Shown here piece after piece: positions 21,251 through 33,500 of a DNA stretch of 64,000 bases. The notes under the pieces are model-generated. The model was not told the DNA's origin. It was given only the letters and a program-made list of their open reading frames with translations, and did no database searches. Source of the DNA: Hygrophila difformis. Its lineage: Eukaryota; Streptophyta; Magnoliopsida; Lamiales; Acanthaceae. The stretch spans positions 35,434,487 to 35,498,486 of the forward strand of contig JAOANR010000015.1 in assembly GCA_030278955.1 (NCBI GenBank), in the 5' to 3' direction. The position numbers were made by a program, and so were the translations under genes. Position 1 is the stretch's first letter, and each line of letters begins with the position of its first letter.

Positions 21251-21844
21251 CAATAATAAATAATAAGTATTTTTATTAATTATTTATTATTTATACATTA
21301 AAATAGTTTGTTTTTTAGGAGATGAGAACATTGCCCAGTGATTAAATTCTCTAACTTTCAATTTTTAGGTTGGGCTTCGATTTCGGACAGGAATTCCAAT
21401 TCATCCCTTGTGTAGCTCACGTGTTAAGAAGAAAAAGAAAAAGTAGTTGCTCTTTAAAAATTAAATGTAACAAAATCCATAATACTACAACGTTATGTAA
21501 TATTTTTGACATTTGATAATGTATTACTTTTAACACATAAATTTTTATTTAAAGTTTTATCATACTTATATAAGTTAAAATATAGCCAAGTGGGATCTTG
21601 TTAGATTCATCTCGTCGTGTAGTTTTTAAATATCAAACTTTTAGAATTTTTACTTGTATCGAACTTGAGTTATTAATGGTTTAAAATATGTATTGGACTG
21701 TGTAAAAAATGAGTTCGTAATAAACATATGAAAACAGAGAACAGAGGAAGCAATTCCAAAAAAAAAAAAAAAAAAAATCCATAATAATCAGTCAATAATG
21801 TTAATGTGCTAATTACCTAAATTGCGTCATGATCACCATTCACC
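21251..21844. other. AT-rich intergenic DNA with a MITE fragment
   Basis: No gene is visible. The stretch 21541-21710 (ATCTTGTTAGATTCATCTCG...TTTTAGAATTTTTACTTGTATCGAACTTGAG) is an internal fragment of the same MITE family found complete at 27216-27455. It lacks clear ends. A 19-base A-run stands at about 21759. Confidence 0.6.
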
Positions 21845-22199
21845 AGCGGCACAGTTCCTATACTGGAACTACTTTATCCAGTATATACTGGATTTGTTGC
21901 TAGCCTTTAGATATGCTATTGATCTAATGGCTCATATTAATGGTAGGGTTAATTGTGTCTTTGTACATTGAATATAAATTATTTAAATAATGTAAAAATA
22001 AGACTACAAGTAATCATGTTTTTTTTTCTTGAACATAACAATATTTTATTCAAAATTTAATTTATGTAATCATTACATTATTTTTTTTCTTTTTAGATGA
22101 GTGTATTATTTCTTTTCTTAAATATGTGGTTCTAGTAAATCAAAATTTGAAATTTAAAAATAATATTAATAAAAATAAGACAAAATGACATATCACTAT

Positions 22200-22675
22200 A
22201 TAAAAGGCATAATTATAAAAAAGAATGACATATACAATAAGACAGAATGTTGGATGTTCAATAACAGAATGCCATATAATTTAGAATAGAATGTTAAGTA
22301 ATCATAACATAATGCTATATAATTCAAAACAGAATGTTAAATAATTTAGAACAAAATGTCATACAAACAAAATTGTATATACAACAAGACAGAATGTTGG
22401 ATGTTTGATAACAGAATGTTAAGTAATTCAAAACAGAATCTTAAGTAATTTGGAACATAATGTTATGTATAAAATGTCATAAAAAAAAGAATGGTATATA
22501 CAACAAGACAAAATGTTGGATGTTTGAGAACATAATGTGAAGTAATTCAAAACAGAATTTTAAGTAATTTTAAACAGAATGTAAGTATAATAATAACAGA
22601 ATGTTATATAATTCAAAACAGAATGTTACATACTTGTAGGTAGAATGTTAAGTAGTTAAAAACAGTATGTTATAT
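22200..22675. repeat. Minisatellite: AACAGAATGTTAAGTAATT units
   Basis: About twenty degenerate units of 17-20 bp built on (A)ACAGAATGTTA(A/T)(G/A)TAATT. A higher-order period of about 130 bp is marked by ACAAGACAGAATGTTGGATG near 22240, 22384 and 22502. No coding meaning. Confidence 0.85.
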
Positions 22676-22915
22676 ATTTCCTCCGTTTCTTTTTATTTGT
22701 CCCATTGGGGTTCTATTGGGTTTCAGTTCACACACTTTGATTTAAAATTTTACCATAATTATACAAATTTAAATATAATCAAGTGTGATCTTGTTAGATT
22801 CGTCTTCTTATGTAGTTTTTAAATATCAAATTTAGAATTTTTATTTATACCAAACTTGAGTTATTAATGATTTATAATATGTATTGGACTGCATGCTGGG
22901 TGTAATTATAACAAA
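22676..22915. mobile_element. Stowaway-like MITE, degraded
   Basis: Begins TTTCCTCCGTTTCTTTTTATTTGTCCCA and continues with the family core (CAAGTGTGATCTTGTTAGATTCG ... ACTTGAGTTATTAATG) seen at 27216-27455. The right end with the complementary GGAGG is lost. Confidence 0.65.
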
Positions 22916-23130
22916 TAATGAAAAGCAGGAAAAAAAAGTAATCATGACATGAAAAATTAATCATGACATGTAGAAAGTAAAAAAGTTAAAACATATATAT
23001 AATATATTCTTATGAAATTACATAAAAACCCTTACTATATCTACACCATTGATTTTAAATAAATAGTGATCTAGTGGCTCAAATTAAATCCAGTAGGTAC
23101 TGGCCAGTACCAGAACCATTTCGATTCACC

Positions 23131-23494
23131 AGTACTCAAACGTGTCGGGCACGTGTCCGTAGCAGACCACGACCAACGGATTACTTTCGGAACTAACTGC
23201 TGCAACTAGTCAACCACAAGAGTACAACTAGCTCAGCCGCACTTCGGCGGGTACAGACTCCGATGCATGACGTACAACTCCTGTTATAACCTGTTGCCGA
23301 GCCCGGGCCCCGCTCCCTTTCAAAACGCACCGTTTTGCCACTCTGTTATATCCACTGAAGCTCTCTCTTCTTTGGTTTCATCGAATGAAAAATCAATTGA
23401 GGTTTGAGACACAACGGCGCTGCCTTCTTCTTTTGGCATTCTTTCCGTCTCTGGCCGATCTCCTCACTCCATAAACCCGCTAACTCAACCTCCA
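23131..23494 (+). promoter_or_regulatory. BCCP upstream region and leader
   Basis: A G-box-like GGCACGTGTCC lies near 23148, a short palindrome AAAACGCACCGTTTT at 23323 and a weak TATA-like TTATATCC at 23345. A pyrimidine-rich leader (CTCTCTCTTCTTTGG) follows. An upstream ORF sits in the leader (see next entry). None of these is proven. Confidence 0.4.
23385..23474 (+). other. Upstream ORF (29 codons) before BCCP
   Basis: ATG at 23385 opens a 29-codon frame that ends TAA 20 nt before the BCCP start. If transcription starts upstream near 23365, as the TATA-like site suggests, scanning ribosomes meet this ATG first. Its context (TCGAATGAA) is moderate. Whether it is in the mRNA is not known. 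Confidence 0.35.
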
Positions 23495-25651
23495 ATGGCG
23501 GCGTCCCTTGGATCGGCGGCTGCCTCCGTTACGGAGAATGCTCACCGCTCCTCCGCTTATCTGCCGCCTACCCATCGCCATTTCTTCCTTCGTTCTAATT
23601 CCGACAAGGTTTCCTTCCGCCTCTCGCCCAGGCCTAAGCTCCGGTTCTCTTCCAAGGTACAGATCAAATGCTTCTACTCTTTAATCTTGCCATTTCAGTG
23701 ATCACTTGCTTAGTTTGTCTTGTTAATCAAGTGTGCAGAATTTGCGGGGTATTGATCTTAGTTTGTTATGTTTAAGCCTCTGTTTAGTTGTTTGTTTAGG
23801 TTTGTGTGATCTATTTGATTTCCAAGTATATGGGAGGTCTGGCTAGAATGTAAAATTTTGTGCGTGTTCTTGGCAAAGGCAGATTGAGATAAATTTAGAC
23901 ATGGCAGAGTTCTTTTAACTGCATTTTCGAAGGTATTGGAGATTTTATAATTAATAAACTTGTGAGAATGCCAAGAGTAGAAAGTTGTTATTTTTATCAG
24001 CTCTGCAGATTGCATCCTTGGATTGTTTTCTTGATTTACCTTATGCAGGGCTTTCGGTCTGGTTGGAACGGTTCGGGTGTGGCGAAAGCTCAATTGAATC
24101 AGGTAAATACATTTTTGATGAATTTCATTCAAGGAGAAAATTTCAAATATGTGTACTGGAAAATGCGTTTGCGCTATTTGTTGCATTGTAGGTTGCTGCA
24201 GATGGATCCTCAAAAGCTGTGCCCTCCACTCATCCCGAATCAGAAGCTTTAAAGGTTGATGCAAAGGATGTCAAGTTGGCATCAGAAGAATCATTATCTG
24301 AATTTATTACACAAGTCACGAGTCTTATCAAGTACGCATTTATAATGAATGGTTTGATCTTTTTAAGTGCCTCTGCGCTTTTAGGTGAGCTCACTGCTGC
24401 CATCCTTCATTCAGGTTGGTTGATTCCAAGGATATTGTAGAACTGCAGTTAAAACAACTTGACTGCGAACTCTTGATACGGAAAAAAGAGGCCTTACCTC
24501 CTCCCCCATCTCCTCCTACATATGTTCAATCTCTACCTCACCCTTCAGCATTGCCTCCAGTTTCGACGCCTTCTTCAGTGCCAACGGTCGTGCCTTCTCC
24601 TGCACAACCTCCAGCTTCTCCTGCCGCACCTTCTCCGCCCAAAGCCCAACAATCTAAGTCATCTCTCCCACCTCTTAAATGCCCCATGGCTGGAACCTTC
24701 TACCGAAGTCCGGGACCTGGAGAACCACCATTTGTTAAGGTAATTGACATTATTTGAAATAAAAATATTAAAAGCTAGCATTATTTGATGAGTCAAAGAC
24801 AAAAATGTGCTTTCTATGAAAAATTCAAATAAGCTCCCTATGAATAATCTAAAGCAGGCATTGTTTGATGAGTCAAAGACAAAAATGTGCTTTCTTTTTC
24901 AATGTCTACTTTTATGTTATGCTTTCTTACCTTCATTTTCCAGGTTGGAGATAAAGTAAAGAAGGGTCAGGTTTTATGCATCATCGAGGCAATGAAATTG
25001 ATGAATGAGATCGAAGTAAGTAAATTATCTGCAGTTATTTTTTAGATTCTTGGAAATAATAAATGTATAAGTTGAGTACTCTGTCGTTATGCCATCATGA
25101 ATTAATTTTTCTTAAATATACTCAGGCATATCATGCATGCCTCAGTTTTTACCTTTTATTTTCCTTGTGCAAATTGACAGGTCTGCAGATCATTTCCTTC
25201 TCCCTTTCCTTCTATCTTCTGATGCTAATCGTTCTAGAATCAGATGACATTTACCGTTCTTTGATTATATCCAAAACATCCATTGGATTTGAGTAAAAGA
25301 ATACCAATTGCATTTCAAGCGTGCCCTGTTTAATTTACATCTTTTGCTTTCTATGCTACTAATGTTAAAGGGTCAGATATCTCTTTGAATTTACATCAAA
25401 CCTTAATTTCCTCAAGCATGTAACTAATCCTTTTCTCTTCCTGATATGCACACCTGACTAATACCTGATTTTTTCTACAGGCTGACCAGTCTGGAACAAT
25501 TGTTGAGATCATAGCAGAAGATGGCAAGCCTGTCAGTGTCGACACGGTGAGTTTTTGTGCATATCCCTGTCAAACTATATTTGCCTCCCTCAAACATGCC
25601 TCACTTTAGCTATATTACTGTGTGCAGCCTCTCTTTGTGATCGAACCTTAG
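23495..25651 (+). CDS. BCCP: Biotin carboxyl carrier protein of plastid acetyl-CoA carboxylase
   Basis: Seven exons: 23495-23656, 24049-24102, 24192-24331, 24415-24739, 24944-25015, 25481-25546 and 25628-25651. All have GT-AG borders and join in frame to 280 residues, the usual plant length. BCCP carries the biotin that shuttles carboxyl groups in the plastid heteromeric acetyl-CoA carboxylase, the first step of fatty acid synthesis. The N-terminus is Ser/Arg-rich and fits a transit peptide (first about 50-80 residues). Then come LIKLVDSKDIVELQLKQ, a Pro/Ser-rich hinge (exon 4) and the biotinyl domain starting CPMAGTFYRSPGPGEPP. The biotin-accepting motif EAMKLMNEIE places the lysine at about residue 245. 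The last exon is only 24 nt (PLFVIEP and stop). The gene looks functional. Confidence 0.96.
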
Positions 25652-27215
25652 ACTATCAACTGAAGGCTAAAAGGTACAAGGCAATAGAATGGTGTTATCC
25701 TAGATGTGTTGTGAGTTGCCAAATTTATTTGCTTTTCCTTGATTTTTGTTGTGCGATGGTTGAGACCTGCTTAGAAATTGAAAGAGTCGGCTATTGAGAT
25801 AGTTTTGCTTGATCAAATCCATAATATGCTGGAGGTGGTTATAATTTAATGACTTCAAGTGTTAGTTAACACCTTTTTTTACCTGTGCTTTATCTGTATT
25901 GTGACTTTAATAGTTCAAAGGATAATTCTGAGTAGTTGGAAATTGTCTATGGTAATATATGCCTTTAGGCTCTAAGCTTTGGCCATCTGCATATTGTTCA
26001 GTTAAATTGTTCTGAACCAACATAAGCCATAATTCTGCTTTATTTGTGAAATTTGGTTAGTCGTCTTGCTAGATGGTATTGGGAAATACTCATTACTGTA
26101 GAAAACACAACGATGGATTATCCAGGTGATCGATGTCTTTGAATTGAGTAGTAGCAAACACATACAATAATGGAGCAAAATCACTTGTGCATATAAACAA
26201 ATGTAGCATTCACATAACTTAGTATGGATTTAGTGCATGGAAGTTACTGTACTCTCATAATGCTTGTGTCCGTTTAATGCGGCCATTAAAGAATTAATAG
26301 CTAATTTATAGTCAAGTTATTAAATAAGTTAAGCAAATATACTATATTTCAAAACTGCTACAATAAGGTGGCTAAGAGCTCATGCAATCTAGTCAAATTA
26401 TAAAAGAAAACAAAACAAAAATAGCTCAGTTGTACTCATTTAAGATTTCCACCATGGCCTGAAGTTTTACTTATGTGTATTTTGAACATAATATCTTTTC
26501 ACTATGAACATATCATGATTTCATTGTTTTCAGTGCGGTAGCAGATGTTGTTAATCTATAGTTTTGATTACATATTTAATTAAGAGATTTTGACTATTAG
26601 CAGTTTGTATTAAAGTGTTTAGTAAAATATATGTCCGGGGTATACATATAAGAAAAACGAGTTATAGAGAAAGTAAGAAGCTGATTTGAAACCTTTAGTT
26701 AACAAGTTCAAAATTGGCATTTTTAGGCTCAACAGACACATTCATCAAGCACTATTATTAGCGTTTCAGAACAAGTCACATGTTTAAAGCATATTCATAC
26801 AGCTGAAAAACTGTCAAACACACTTTTATGTGGTGAAAATTTGACTTTCCTTTCTATAGGTAATAGAAACACAAGACTGTGGGCCCCACAATCCGCAACG
26901 TTGAAAAGTTTGTATGGCAATATGGATTCAGTCAGAAAAACATAAAGAATTTCAATATAAATCGATTGAAAAGAAAGAAGTTTATTGCAGCGAGTGAAAG
27001 CATTATTTATAGTAAAAGAAAAAAGAAAAAAAGAAAAGAGAGCGAGCCTTAAAATCAGCTTTTAGGAGAGGGTTGTACCAAAAACTCGAGTAATTTGATT
27101 CAATACCATAAATTTGAAATCTGTTGGATCAAATGAAATTTTGGGGGGAAAAAGTGGATAGCATTATAGGATTTACCTAATTTGGATTACTAAATTTGAG
27201 CAGAATTAAAATATA
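25652..27215. other. BCCP 3' region and intergenic DNA
   Basis: AT-rich; the BCCP 3' UTR must end in the first few hundred bases but no single poly(A) signal stands out. An A/G-rich run lies at 27010-27045. No gene or clear repeat recognised. Confidence 0.5.
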
Positions 27216-27455
27216 CTTCCTCCCTTTTTTTCTTAATTGTGACATTTGTAAATATGCTACTTTACACAAATACTTTGACTTAAAGTTTTATCATAGTTAT
27301 AAAGTTAAAATATAGCCAAGTGTGATCTTGTTAGAATCGTCTCGTCTTGTAGTTCTTAAATATCGAACTTTTAGAATTTTTACTTATACCGAACTTGAGG
27401 AGTTATTAGTGGTTTAAAATTTGTGGGTCCCTAGCAATTAAAAAAACGGAGGAAG
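27216..27455. mobile_element. Stowaway-like MITE, complete
   Basis: The 240-bp element is bounded by TA. Its left end CTTCCTCCC pairs with the right end ACGGAGGAAG. The core (TATAGCCAAGTGTGATCTTG...) is shared with the fragments at 21541, 22676 and, more distantly, 49048. It would be moved by a Tc1/mariner transposase supplied elsewhere. Confidence 0.85.
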
Positions 27456-28398
27456 TATTGAACTGTAGGCACAAATAATATCAAATTGTAGATTTATAAT
27501 TTTGTGAATTCGAATTCAATTGGCTTTTCTAGATTCAAATTCGATGCTCGCCCCAAGGATTATAGTTATACTTTAGGCTTAGATATCCTGTTAAACCATT
27601 GAAAGTGGAAGAATGGAACATTATTATCGCCCATTGAGCCTTGAGGGGACTGTTTATTTGTAAGTCTAATTGTAACACATTGATGTTGTTCTTAATACAC
27701 TAGATGTAGTGAGGCCTATATGGAAGCTTGTGAAAGGGTGAAATTCACACCATTCCCTTACATCATAACCTTTCTTTTGCCTAAATATGTATATGCGCCT
27801 CAGCGAGTTCATTGAAAATTCTTCCTCCTATTTCATTTTCACATGACATAACACATAGTTGTATAAAATTTTTCCTGCCATTCAATTTCCTTAGTTTTAA
27901 AACTCGATAACATAGTATTTTAACTGTTCAAATTCGTTTATTACCCATTTCTGTCTTTGGTTTCTGAAACGAGCTGCTCCAAGACTTCATGACAAGGATG
28001 TATATTTGACAGTTCTCCTTTGATCCTATTGAACATAAGATAGTTTCTCTTTTGCTCTTATTGCTTAGTTGTTCTGTATTTTGCCATACTTGTTGCTTCA
28101 CACTTGGATAATAGAAGGACGAGGAAACTCGCTTTGATGAAAATAAGATTGTCTAAAACACATATAACGGCGCTTCCTTTTTATCGTTTCAAACGTGTAT
28201 TACGATATCATCTCTCTGGACCTGTTACCCAAACACAACACCTAAAACAAAATAATAATAATAATACTCTTATTATAACAATATAACTGATTTCAATTCA
28301 CAAAATGAGTTGTTATTAAATGATTGTATTCTACTACAAAGCTCACATATAACATAACAACAACATCCCATCTGATGATATATCATGCATGTTCAAAA
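27456..28398. other. Intergenic DNA, no gene seen
   Basis: AT-rich. An AATAATAATAATAAT microsatellite is at 28250-28265. Short ORFs have no recognisable content. Confidence 0.5.
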
Positions 28399-28641
28399 TC
28401 AGAATGAAGAAAGAAGAGCAACCCACCACATTTGCTCCTCATCAAATGTCCAATTCGGACAAGTAATAATATTAGAATCATTGGCGGCTTGTTCCTCAAC
28501 AATATCCCAATTGGTTATATTTTGAAGATTCTGAATCAATTCATATGAAAGTGAAACATGGTATTGATGATTAGAATATTGCCCTTCATCATCACCACCC
28601 TCATTCTTCTTCTCCATTTCTTCCTCCTTATTTATATCCAT
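28399..28641 (-). CDS. Small acidic protein of unknown function (80 aa)
   Basis: The 80-residue ORF starts with a Glu/Lys/Gly-rich, disordered-looking N-terminus (MDINKEEEMEKKNEGGDDEG). A conserved-looking core follows: YHVSLSYELIQNLQNITNW, a short spacer, then NWTFDEEQMWWVA. The ORF at 61435-61776 has the same core order, so the two are probably paralogues. A TATTTAAA box on the minus strand (28710-28717) lies about 70 bp upstream of the ATG, with an A-rich leader between. No signal peptide or membrane segment is visible. I do not recognise the family and infer no function. Confidence 0.65.
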   Translation of the reverse strand: MDINKEEEMEKKNEGGDDEGQYSNHQYHVSLSYELIQNLQNITNWDIVEEQAANDSNIITCPNWTFDEEQMWWVALLSSF

Positions 28642-29335
28642 ATTTGATATTCCTTTTTTTTTTTTTTTTTTTTTCTTTTGTACATTGTCTTGCCCATCCC
28701 TTTCACCCCTTTAAATAAATTCTGACATGTGTAGCAAAAGGGGAGAGACAACTGGGATAATTAATGTTGAGGAATTTTCAAAGGTGTGGATATATATGTA
28801 ATAAATATCAGTAATATGGGCAAGCTGGCAACCTTGGATTACAATAATTTTATTTTTATATGTTATTAATTTTTTTGCTTATAATTGGTAAATTTGAGTT
28901 ATTATTGACACATAATCACATAACTATATGTTATTGTTATCTTGTTGTTTTGGTGAATCAAATTAAGCAGCTAGAGTCTCATATCACTCAAGTCAAGTGA
29001 TGCTGATTAGAAGGTTTTACTTTATACTCTACCGTCTTTGTGGGATAAAAAGTTCACAATAGAGGCAAATATTTTTCAATTTCCAATTTCCGATGAATAG
29101 ATTATGGAAAGGCATCTTTGTTCTTAAAATGACCAATATTATATTTACAAATAACACAACATTTTCTGCTGTTTTAATGCGACCACTTGAAACTATTATT
29201 AAAAATTTACTTATTTTTTAAAAGTAAAAGATAGGGAAAAGAAACTTCTTTTTAACCAAAGAAAATATAAATGGGGACAGAGTGGAGGGATAAAGCTATA
29301 GGCAGAAAATAATATATCCTCTTGCCTAATTGACC
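28642..29335. other. Upstream region of the small gene, AT-rich
   Basis: Holds the proposed TATTTAAA box (28710-28717, minus) and a T-run at about 28655. Nothing else recognised up to the SINE at 29336. Confidence 0.4.
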
Positions 29336-29528
29336 TCGTTTTTTTTTTTTTTCCTGTGAAATCGGGTATCCCCACTCCACATTGAACCCAAGACTAATTC
29401 CTCGAGGATCTGCATGGGCAATTAAGAGCGTCTTTTTCCAAAGCAGTTTTTTGCATACACAATGCTCGAATCTGAGACCTTGCTTAAGCGACTCGAGCCC
29501 CAATTCACTCAAGCCAACTGCTGTTGGT
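29336..29528 (-). mobile_element. tRNA-derived SINE
   Basis: Read on the minus strand it starts near CCAACAGCAGTTGGCTTGAG. It carries a Pol III B-box-like GGTCTCAGATTCGAGC and ends in an A-run (T-run on + at 29339-29352). Imperfect 9-bp target copies TAATTGACC (29327-29335) and TAATTGGCC (29529-29537) flank it. The ORF of 86 codons across it is accidental. Confidence 0.75.
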
Positions 29529-29734
29529 TAATTGGCCCAGTTTTAATCTCCTAGAAATTGGAAATTTAATTCAATGAAAATTATTATTTATTATGTAACT
29601 ATGACCAATATCGTAGTAATTATGGCCTAATTAATATATTATTAAATTAATTTCATAATAAAATTTGAATTATTAAGATAATAATGATTTTAATAATTAA
29701 TAAATTAAATAGCTATATTTTTACAAACATATCT

Positions 29735-29744
29735 ATTACTACAA
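29735..29744. repeat. 10-bp target site duplication ATTACTACAA, left
   Basis: Exact match to 36872-36881, directly outside the Mutator-like arms. Confidence 0.85.
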
Positions 29745-30055
29745 GAAGTAATAACTAAAATAGGCCACCAGAAGGAGTCATTTCCACTTTTAGGCCACCA
29801 TATTTTGATTTAGGGAAATATGTTATTAGAAGGATTTTGGGCCTGAATTAGGCCATTGGGCTGGAATTCGTGCCGCGATAGCCTAAAAGTAGAAATGACT
29901 CCTTCTGGTGGCATATTTTAGTTTTTTTGAATTATTTTTGTATTTTATATAATTAAAATAAATAATACTCATTCAGTGCCATTATTTATGTCATACTTTC
30001 TTTTTTTCTTGTTCCAACATTTTTTATTTCATTTTCATTTTAAAAATAATTAAAT
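29745..30055 (+). repeat. Left inverted arm
   Basis: The arm is itself a foldback: GCCACCAGAAGGAGTCATTT near its start returns inverted as AAATGACTCCTTCTGGTGGC at about 29905. An AT-rich half follows, ending ATAATTAAAT. Confidence 0.85.
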
Positions 30056-30056
30056 A

Positions 30057-30246
30057 CTCCCTCCGTCCCATTCCAAATGTCCTACTTACTATTTTTGAAT
30101 GTCCCATTACAAATGTCTTCTTTCTATAAATAGAAATAATTTTCCCCTCCAACAACTATGTGGACCCTACCATATACTCACAAATCAACTCCACCTTAAT
30201 TACTGTGCCCAACAGTAACAAGACACTTGGGGTGGGACGGAGGGAG
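30057..30246. mobile_element. Stowaway MITE, complete
   Basis: CTCCCTCCGTCCCA at the left pairs with TGGGACGGAGGGAG at the right, flanked by TA on both sides (30055-30056 and 30247-30248). It sits just inside the left arm. Confidence 0.92.
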
Positions 30247-30368
30247 TATTAATTATCAAACATACCCATGTCCGAAAAATTTCTTGCATTTAATACTAAT
30301 TATTCCTACATAAAATACCATGTATGTCCGAAAATTTTGGGATACTTATAATAAATTATGTTTATTTT

Positions 30369-30381
30369 TACTTTATAATTT
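30369..30381. repeat. LINE-B target site duplication, left
   Basis: TACTTTATAATTT, identical to 36107-36119. Confidence 0.88.
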
Positions 30382-30531
30382 TTTTTTTCGCATGACAGCC
30401 ATTGAAGGCTAGATAAAGGATAACAAAAAAATAAAAAACCAGACACCAACTAGAATTCATCGATCCCGTGGGAACCATGTTCCAGCTGCATCCGATGCCA
30501 ATAGAGGTCTCAGGCAATCCGGAGGGAAAGC

Positions 30532-33500
30532 CTAGGTCGTGTAGAACAGCTCCTCACTAGCACCCATCTTGGCCAGAGAGTCTGCCACCGCATTGCCCTC
30601 CCGCAAGATGTGTTGAAATCCACAGACCAGGAAAGAAGATTTCAGATCATGGATACGAGCCACATAAGTAGATAACCAATGAGAAGGGTTGACAGGATTC
30701 TGGATCAACCGCAGGGCTTCTCTAGAGTCACTAACACAGCAAATAGCCTCCACTCCCTTCTCCAAAGCCAGCTGCATACCAAACATAATTCCTGCGACCT
30801 CGGCTTGCAACACCGAAGCATTCCCCAACCATCCTGACACCCCGGCCACCCAGCTTCCATCCTGTCGGCGGAGCACCGCGCCGTATCCAGCCCTTCCGTC
30901 CGACTCAGGCCGTGACCCATCCGAGTGAATAAACATCCCCGTCCACTCCCCCATATTCCAACAAACCAAGCGAGGGTGAGCGGGGGCTCGTGGCGGGGTA
31001 TGATCGACACGCTCAAGCGTGTTTCCAAGGTGCAAAGTCCGTCTCACAATCTGCAAGTGGGAGGTAGAGTTGTTGCCAAAAACTCGATGGCATCTCTCCT
31101 TCCAAATAATCCACACAGCTGCCGGAAAGAGCACCCCATAACGATTAACCATCCCCTGCAGCCAACCCCGAATATCAGCCCTTGTCAACGTCCCAAGGTA
31201 CGAAGGCACGGTAATCTGGAGCGTCGACCAAACAGCAACCGCCCAATGGCAACCAAATAGAGAGTGTCTCCAATCTTCCTCCTCCACACCACATATAGAG
31301 CAAAGAGGGTTACTAGCAACTCCACGTCGGAAGCGCATGTTGTTGCTTGGTAAGGCTTCCCATGCCAACAGCCAAAATAAAAAACAGATCTTTTCAGGCC
31401 ACTTCGAAGTCCATAGCCAACTCCAGCCACCACAAACATTAGTCGTCCCCAATAGAAACTGATAACCTGATCGAGAAGAGTACATACCATTAAGATTGCC
31501 ATGCCATCTCCAACCGTCCTCACAGGTAGGGTGCAGGCAGGGAGGTGGGAGGGAATACTCCATCAGAACCTCATGAGGGAAAATAGTGTATAATCCTGAG
31601 AGGTCCCAAGACGCCCCGTTCACAATATCTGTCACCCTCTTGTCCGAATCAACAATGTCAATGAATGGTACTTTAGGGCCGAGCTGCTGACCCTTAAGCC
31701 AGGGAGTAGACCATAGACAACACTGCCCGCTTCCAAGCTTAAAGGTGAAGCCATCCGCTAGATGATGAGCCGCCTTAAGAATAGAACGCCACGTGAAAGA
31801 TCCCCCCCGACGCAAAGAGGTCAAGGATCCACCATTGGGACAGTACAGGGAGCGTATTTCATCACACCATAATTTGTTGGAATTCAAGAATAGGTCATTA
31901 ACCAGCTTACCAAGCAGGGCTGTGTTAGCAAGCCTCGCTTTCCGGAAACCAAGGCCACCTCGCCCTTTAGGAAGAGCACAGCGATCCCAACTGACTAGGT
32001 GAAGCCCGTGGCCCGAGTTATCCTTCCATATGAATCGACAGATCCTTTGGTCAATCATGCGGCAAGTGGCTTCAGGAAACCACCCCAATTGCATATAATA
32101 GAGAGGTATGGCCGAGAGCACATGTCTCGCTAGCGTGGTGCGCCCAGGCTTGTTTAGAAGCCGCATCGACCAAGAGGTCATGCGCTGATCCATCTTCTCG
32201 AGTACAAAGTCAAAACTACTTCTCCCAACTCTGCCGATGTGGATTGAGAACCCCAAATACCGTCCAATCTGAGAAGTAAATTGGATATTCAGTGAAAGAG
32301 ATGCTCTCTTATATCCCTATTAACACAAGAAGCAGCGAATGCATGGGACTTGTGGGGGTTGATCTTTAACCCCGAGGCTGAAGAAAAGGATTGTAGGATA
32401 CTAGCCATGCAGTTAATACTCGCCGGCTCACCCATGGAACATAATATAAGGTCATCTGCAAATAAGAGGTGAGAAAGCCCTCTACTCCCTGCAGATAACT
32501 AAATCGGCAACCAATTACCCCTAGCAACCGCATGAGAGATAGTCACCGAGAGCCTCTCCATGACAATGGTGAAGAGGTAAGGTGACAAAGGGTCCCCCTG
32601 CCGCAGGCCTCGTCCAGGTTTGAACTCCTCCGACGGAACCCCATTCCAGAGAATAGAATAAGTTGGGGAAGTCACACAAGCCATAATAATGCGCTTGATC
32701 AGAATAGGCAGCTCCATTTGGCACAAACACTCCTCCAAGAAAGACCAAGAGACATTGTCATAAGCTTTTTGAAGATCCACCTTCAGTAATATAGCATTCA
32801 GTCGAGACCTTGGCTTTGTCAGACCATAAACCAGCTCATGGAGCAAGATGGCGTTATCCGTCGTTCCTCGGCCCGGAAGAAAGGCCGACTGAAGAGGAGA
32901 GATATAGGCTCCCAGCAGGGGTCGAAGCCGATTAGCCAGCACTTTGGAGATGAATTTGTAAGCTACATTGCATAGAGTAATCGGGCGGAATTGTTGAACA
33001 TCATTCGGAATCGCAACTTTTGGTATCAAGCATATGTAGGCTCTAGCTAGCTTGGAATCAATAGAGCCTGACTGAAAAGCCTGCTGGACCATGGCACTCA
33101 CATCCGTGCCCACAACATCCCAATGTGACTTATAAAAGGCAGCCGGGAAACCATCCGGCCCCGGAGCGGCATAAGAGCGGAATTGTCTCAAGGCCGTGGA
33201 CACCTCCAGCGGCTGCACAGGTTCATCAGCGACTGAGAGTCCCATATCCATAGTAGAGCGCAAAGGGGGGAGCAGCCCAGCCCCATCCTGTGTCTGACAA
33301 TCAGAAAATAAGTTAATATAATATGACCTCACCGCATTCTGGAGAGTAGGACCATGGTCACACCATGTTCCATCCTCGAGGTGCAGTCCATGAACTTTAT
33401 GTCGATGGTGATGGAATTTGGCCTGTGCATGAAAATACCGTGTGTTGCGGTCACCAAGCTTAACCCAGTCATCCCTTGCCCTTTGGAACCAGAAAGTCTC

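Larger units (their letters stand above)
21845..23130. mobile_element. Possible TIR element with palindromic ends around a tandem repeat
   Basis: The left end (about 21845-21900) has GTTCCTATACTGGAAC and the perfect 18-bp palindrome ATCCAGTATATACTGGAT. The right end (about 23085-23130) has AAATCCAGTAGGTACTGG and CCAGTACCAGAACC, then ATTCACCAGT. The reverse complement of the left end lines up with the right end (AAATCCAGTA..TACTGG...GGTGAAT against ATTCACC). GATCTAATGGCTCA and GATCTAGTGGCTCA lie just inside. No transposase and no clear target duplication were found. Confidence 0.45.

Noticed and set aside
23758..24264. 168-codon minus-strand ORF across the BCCP introns
   Set aside because: It lies antisense to BCCP exons 2-3 and introns; composition is AT-driven and shows no motif.
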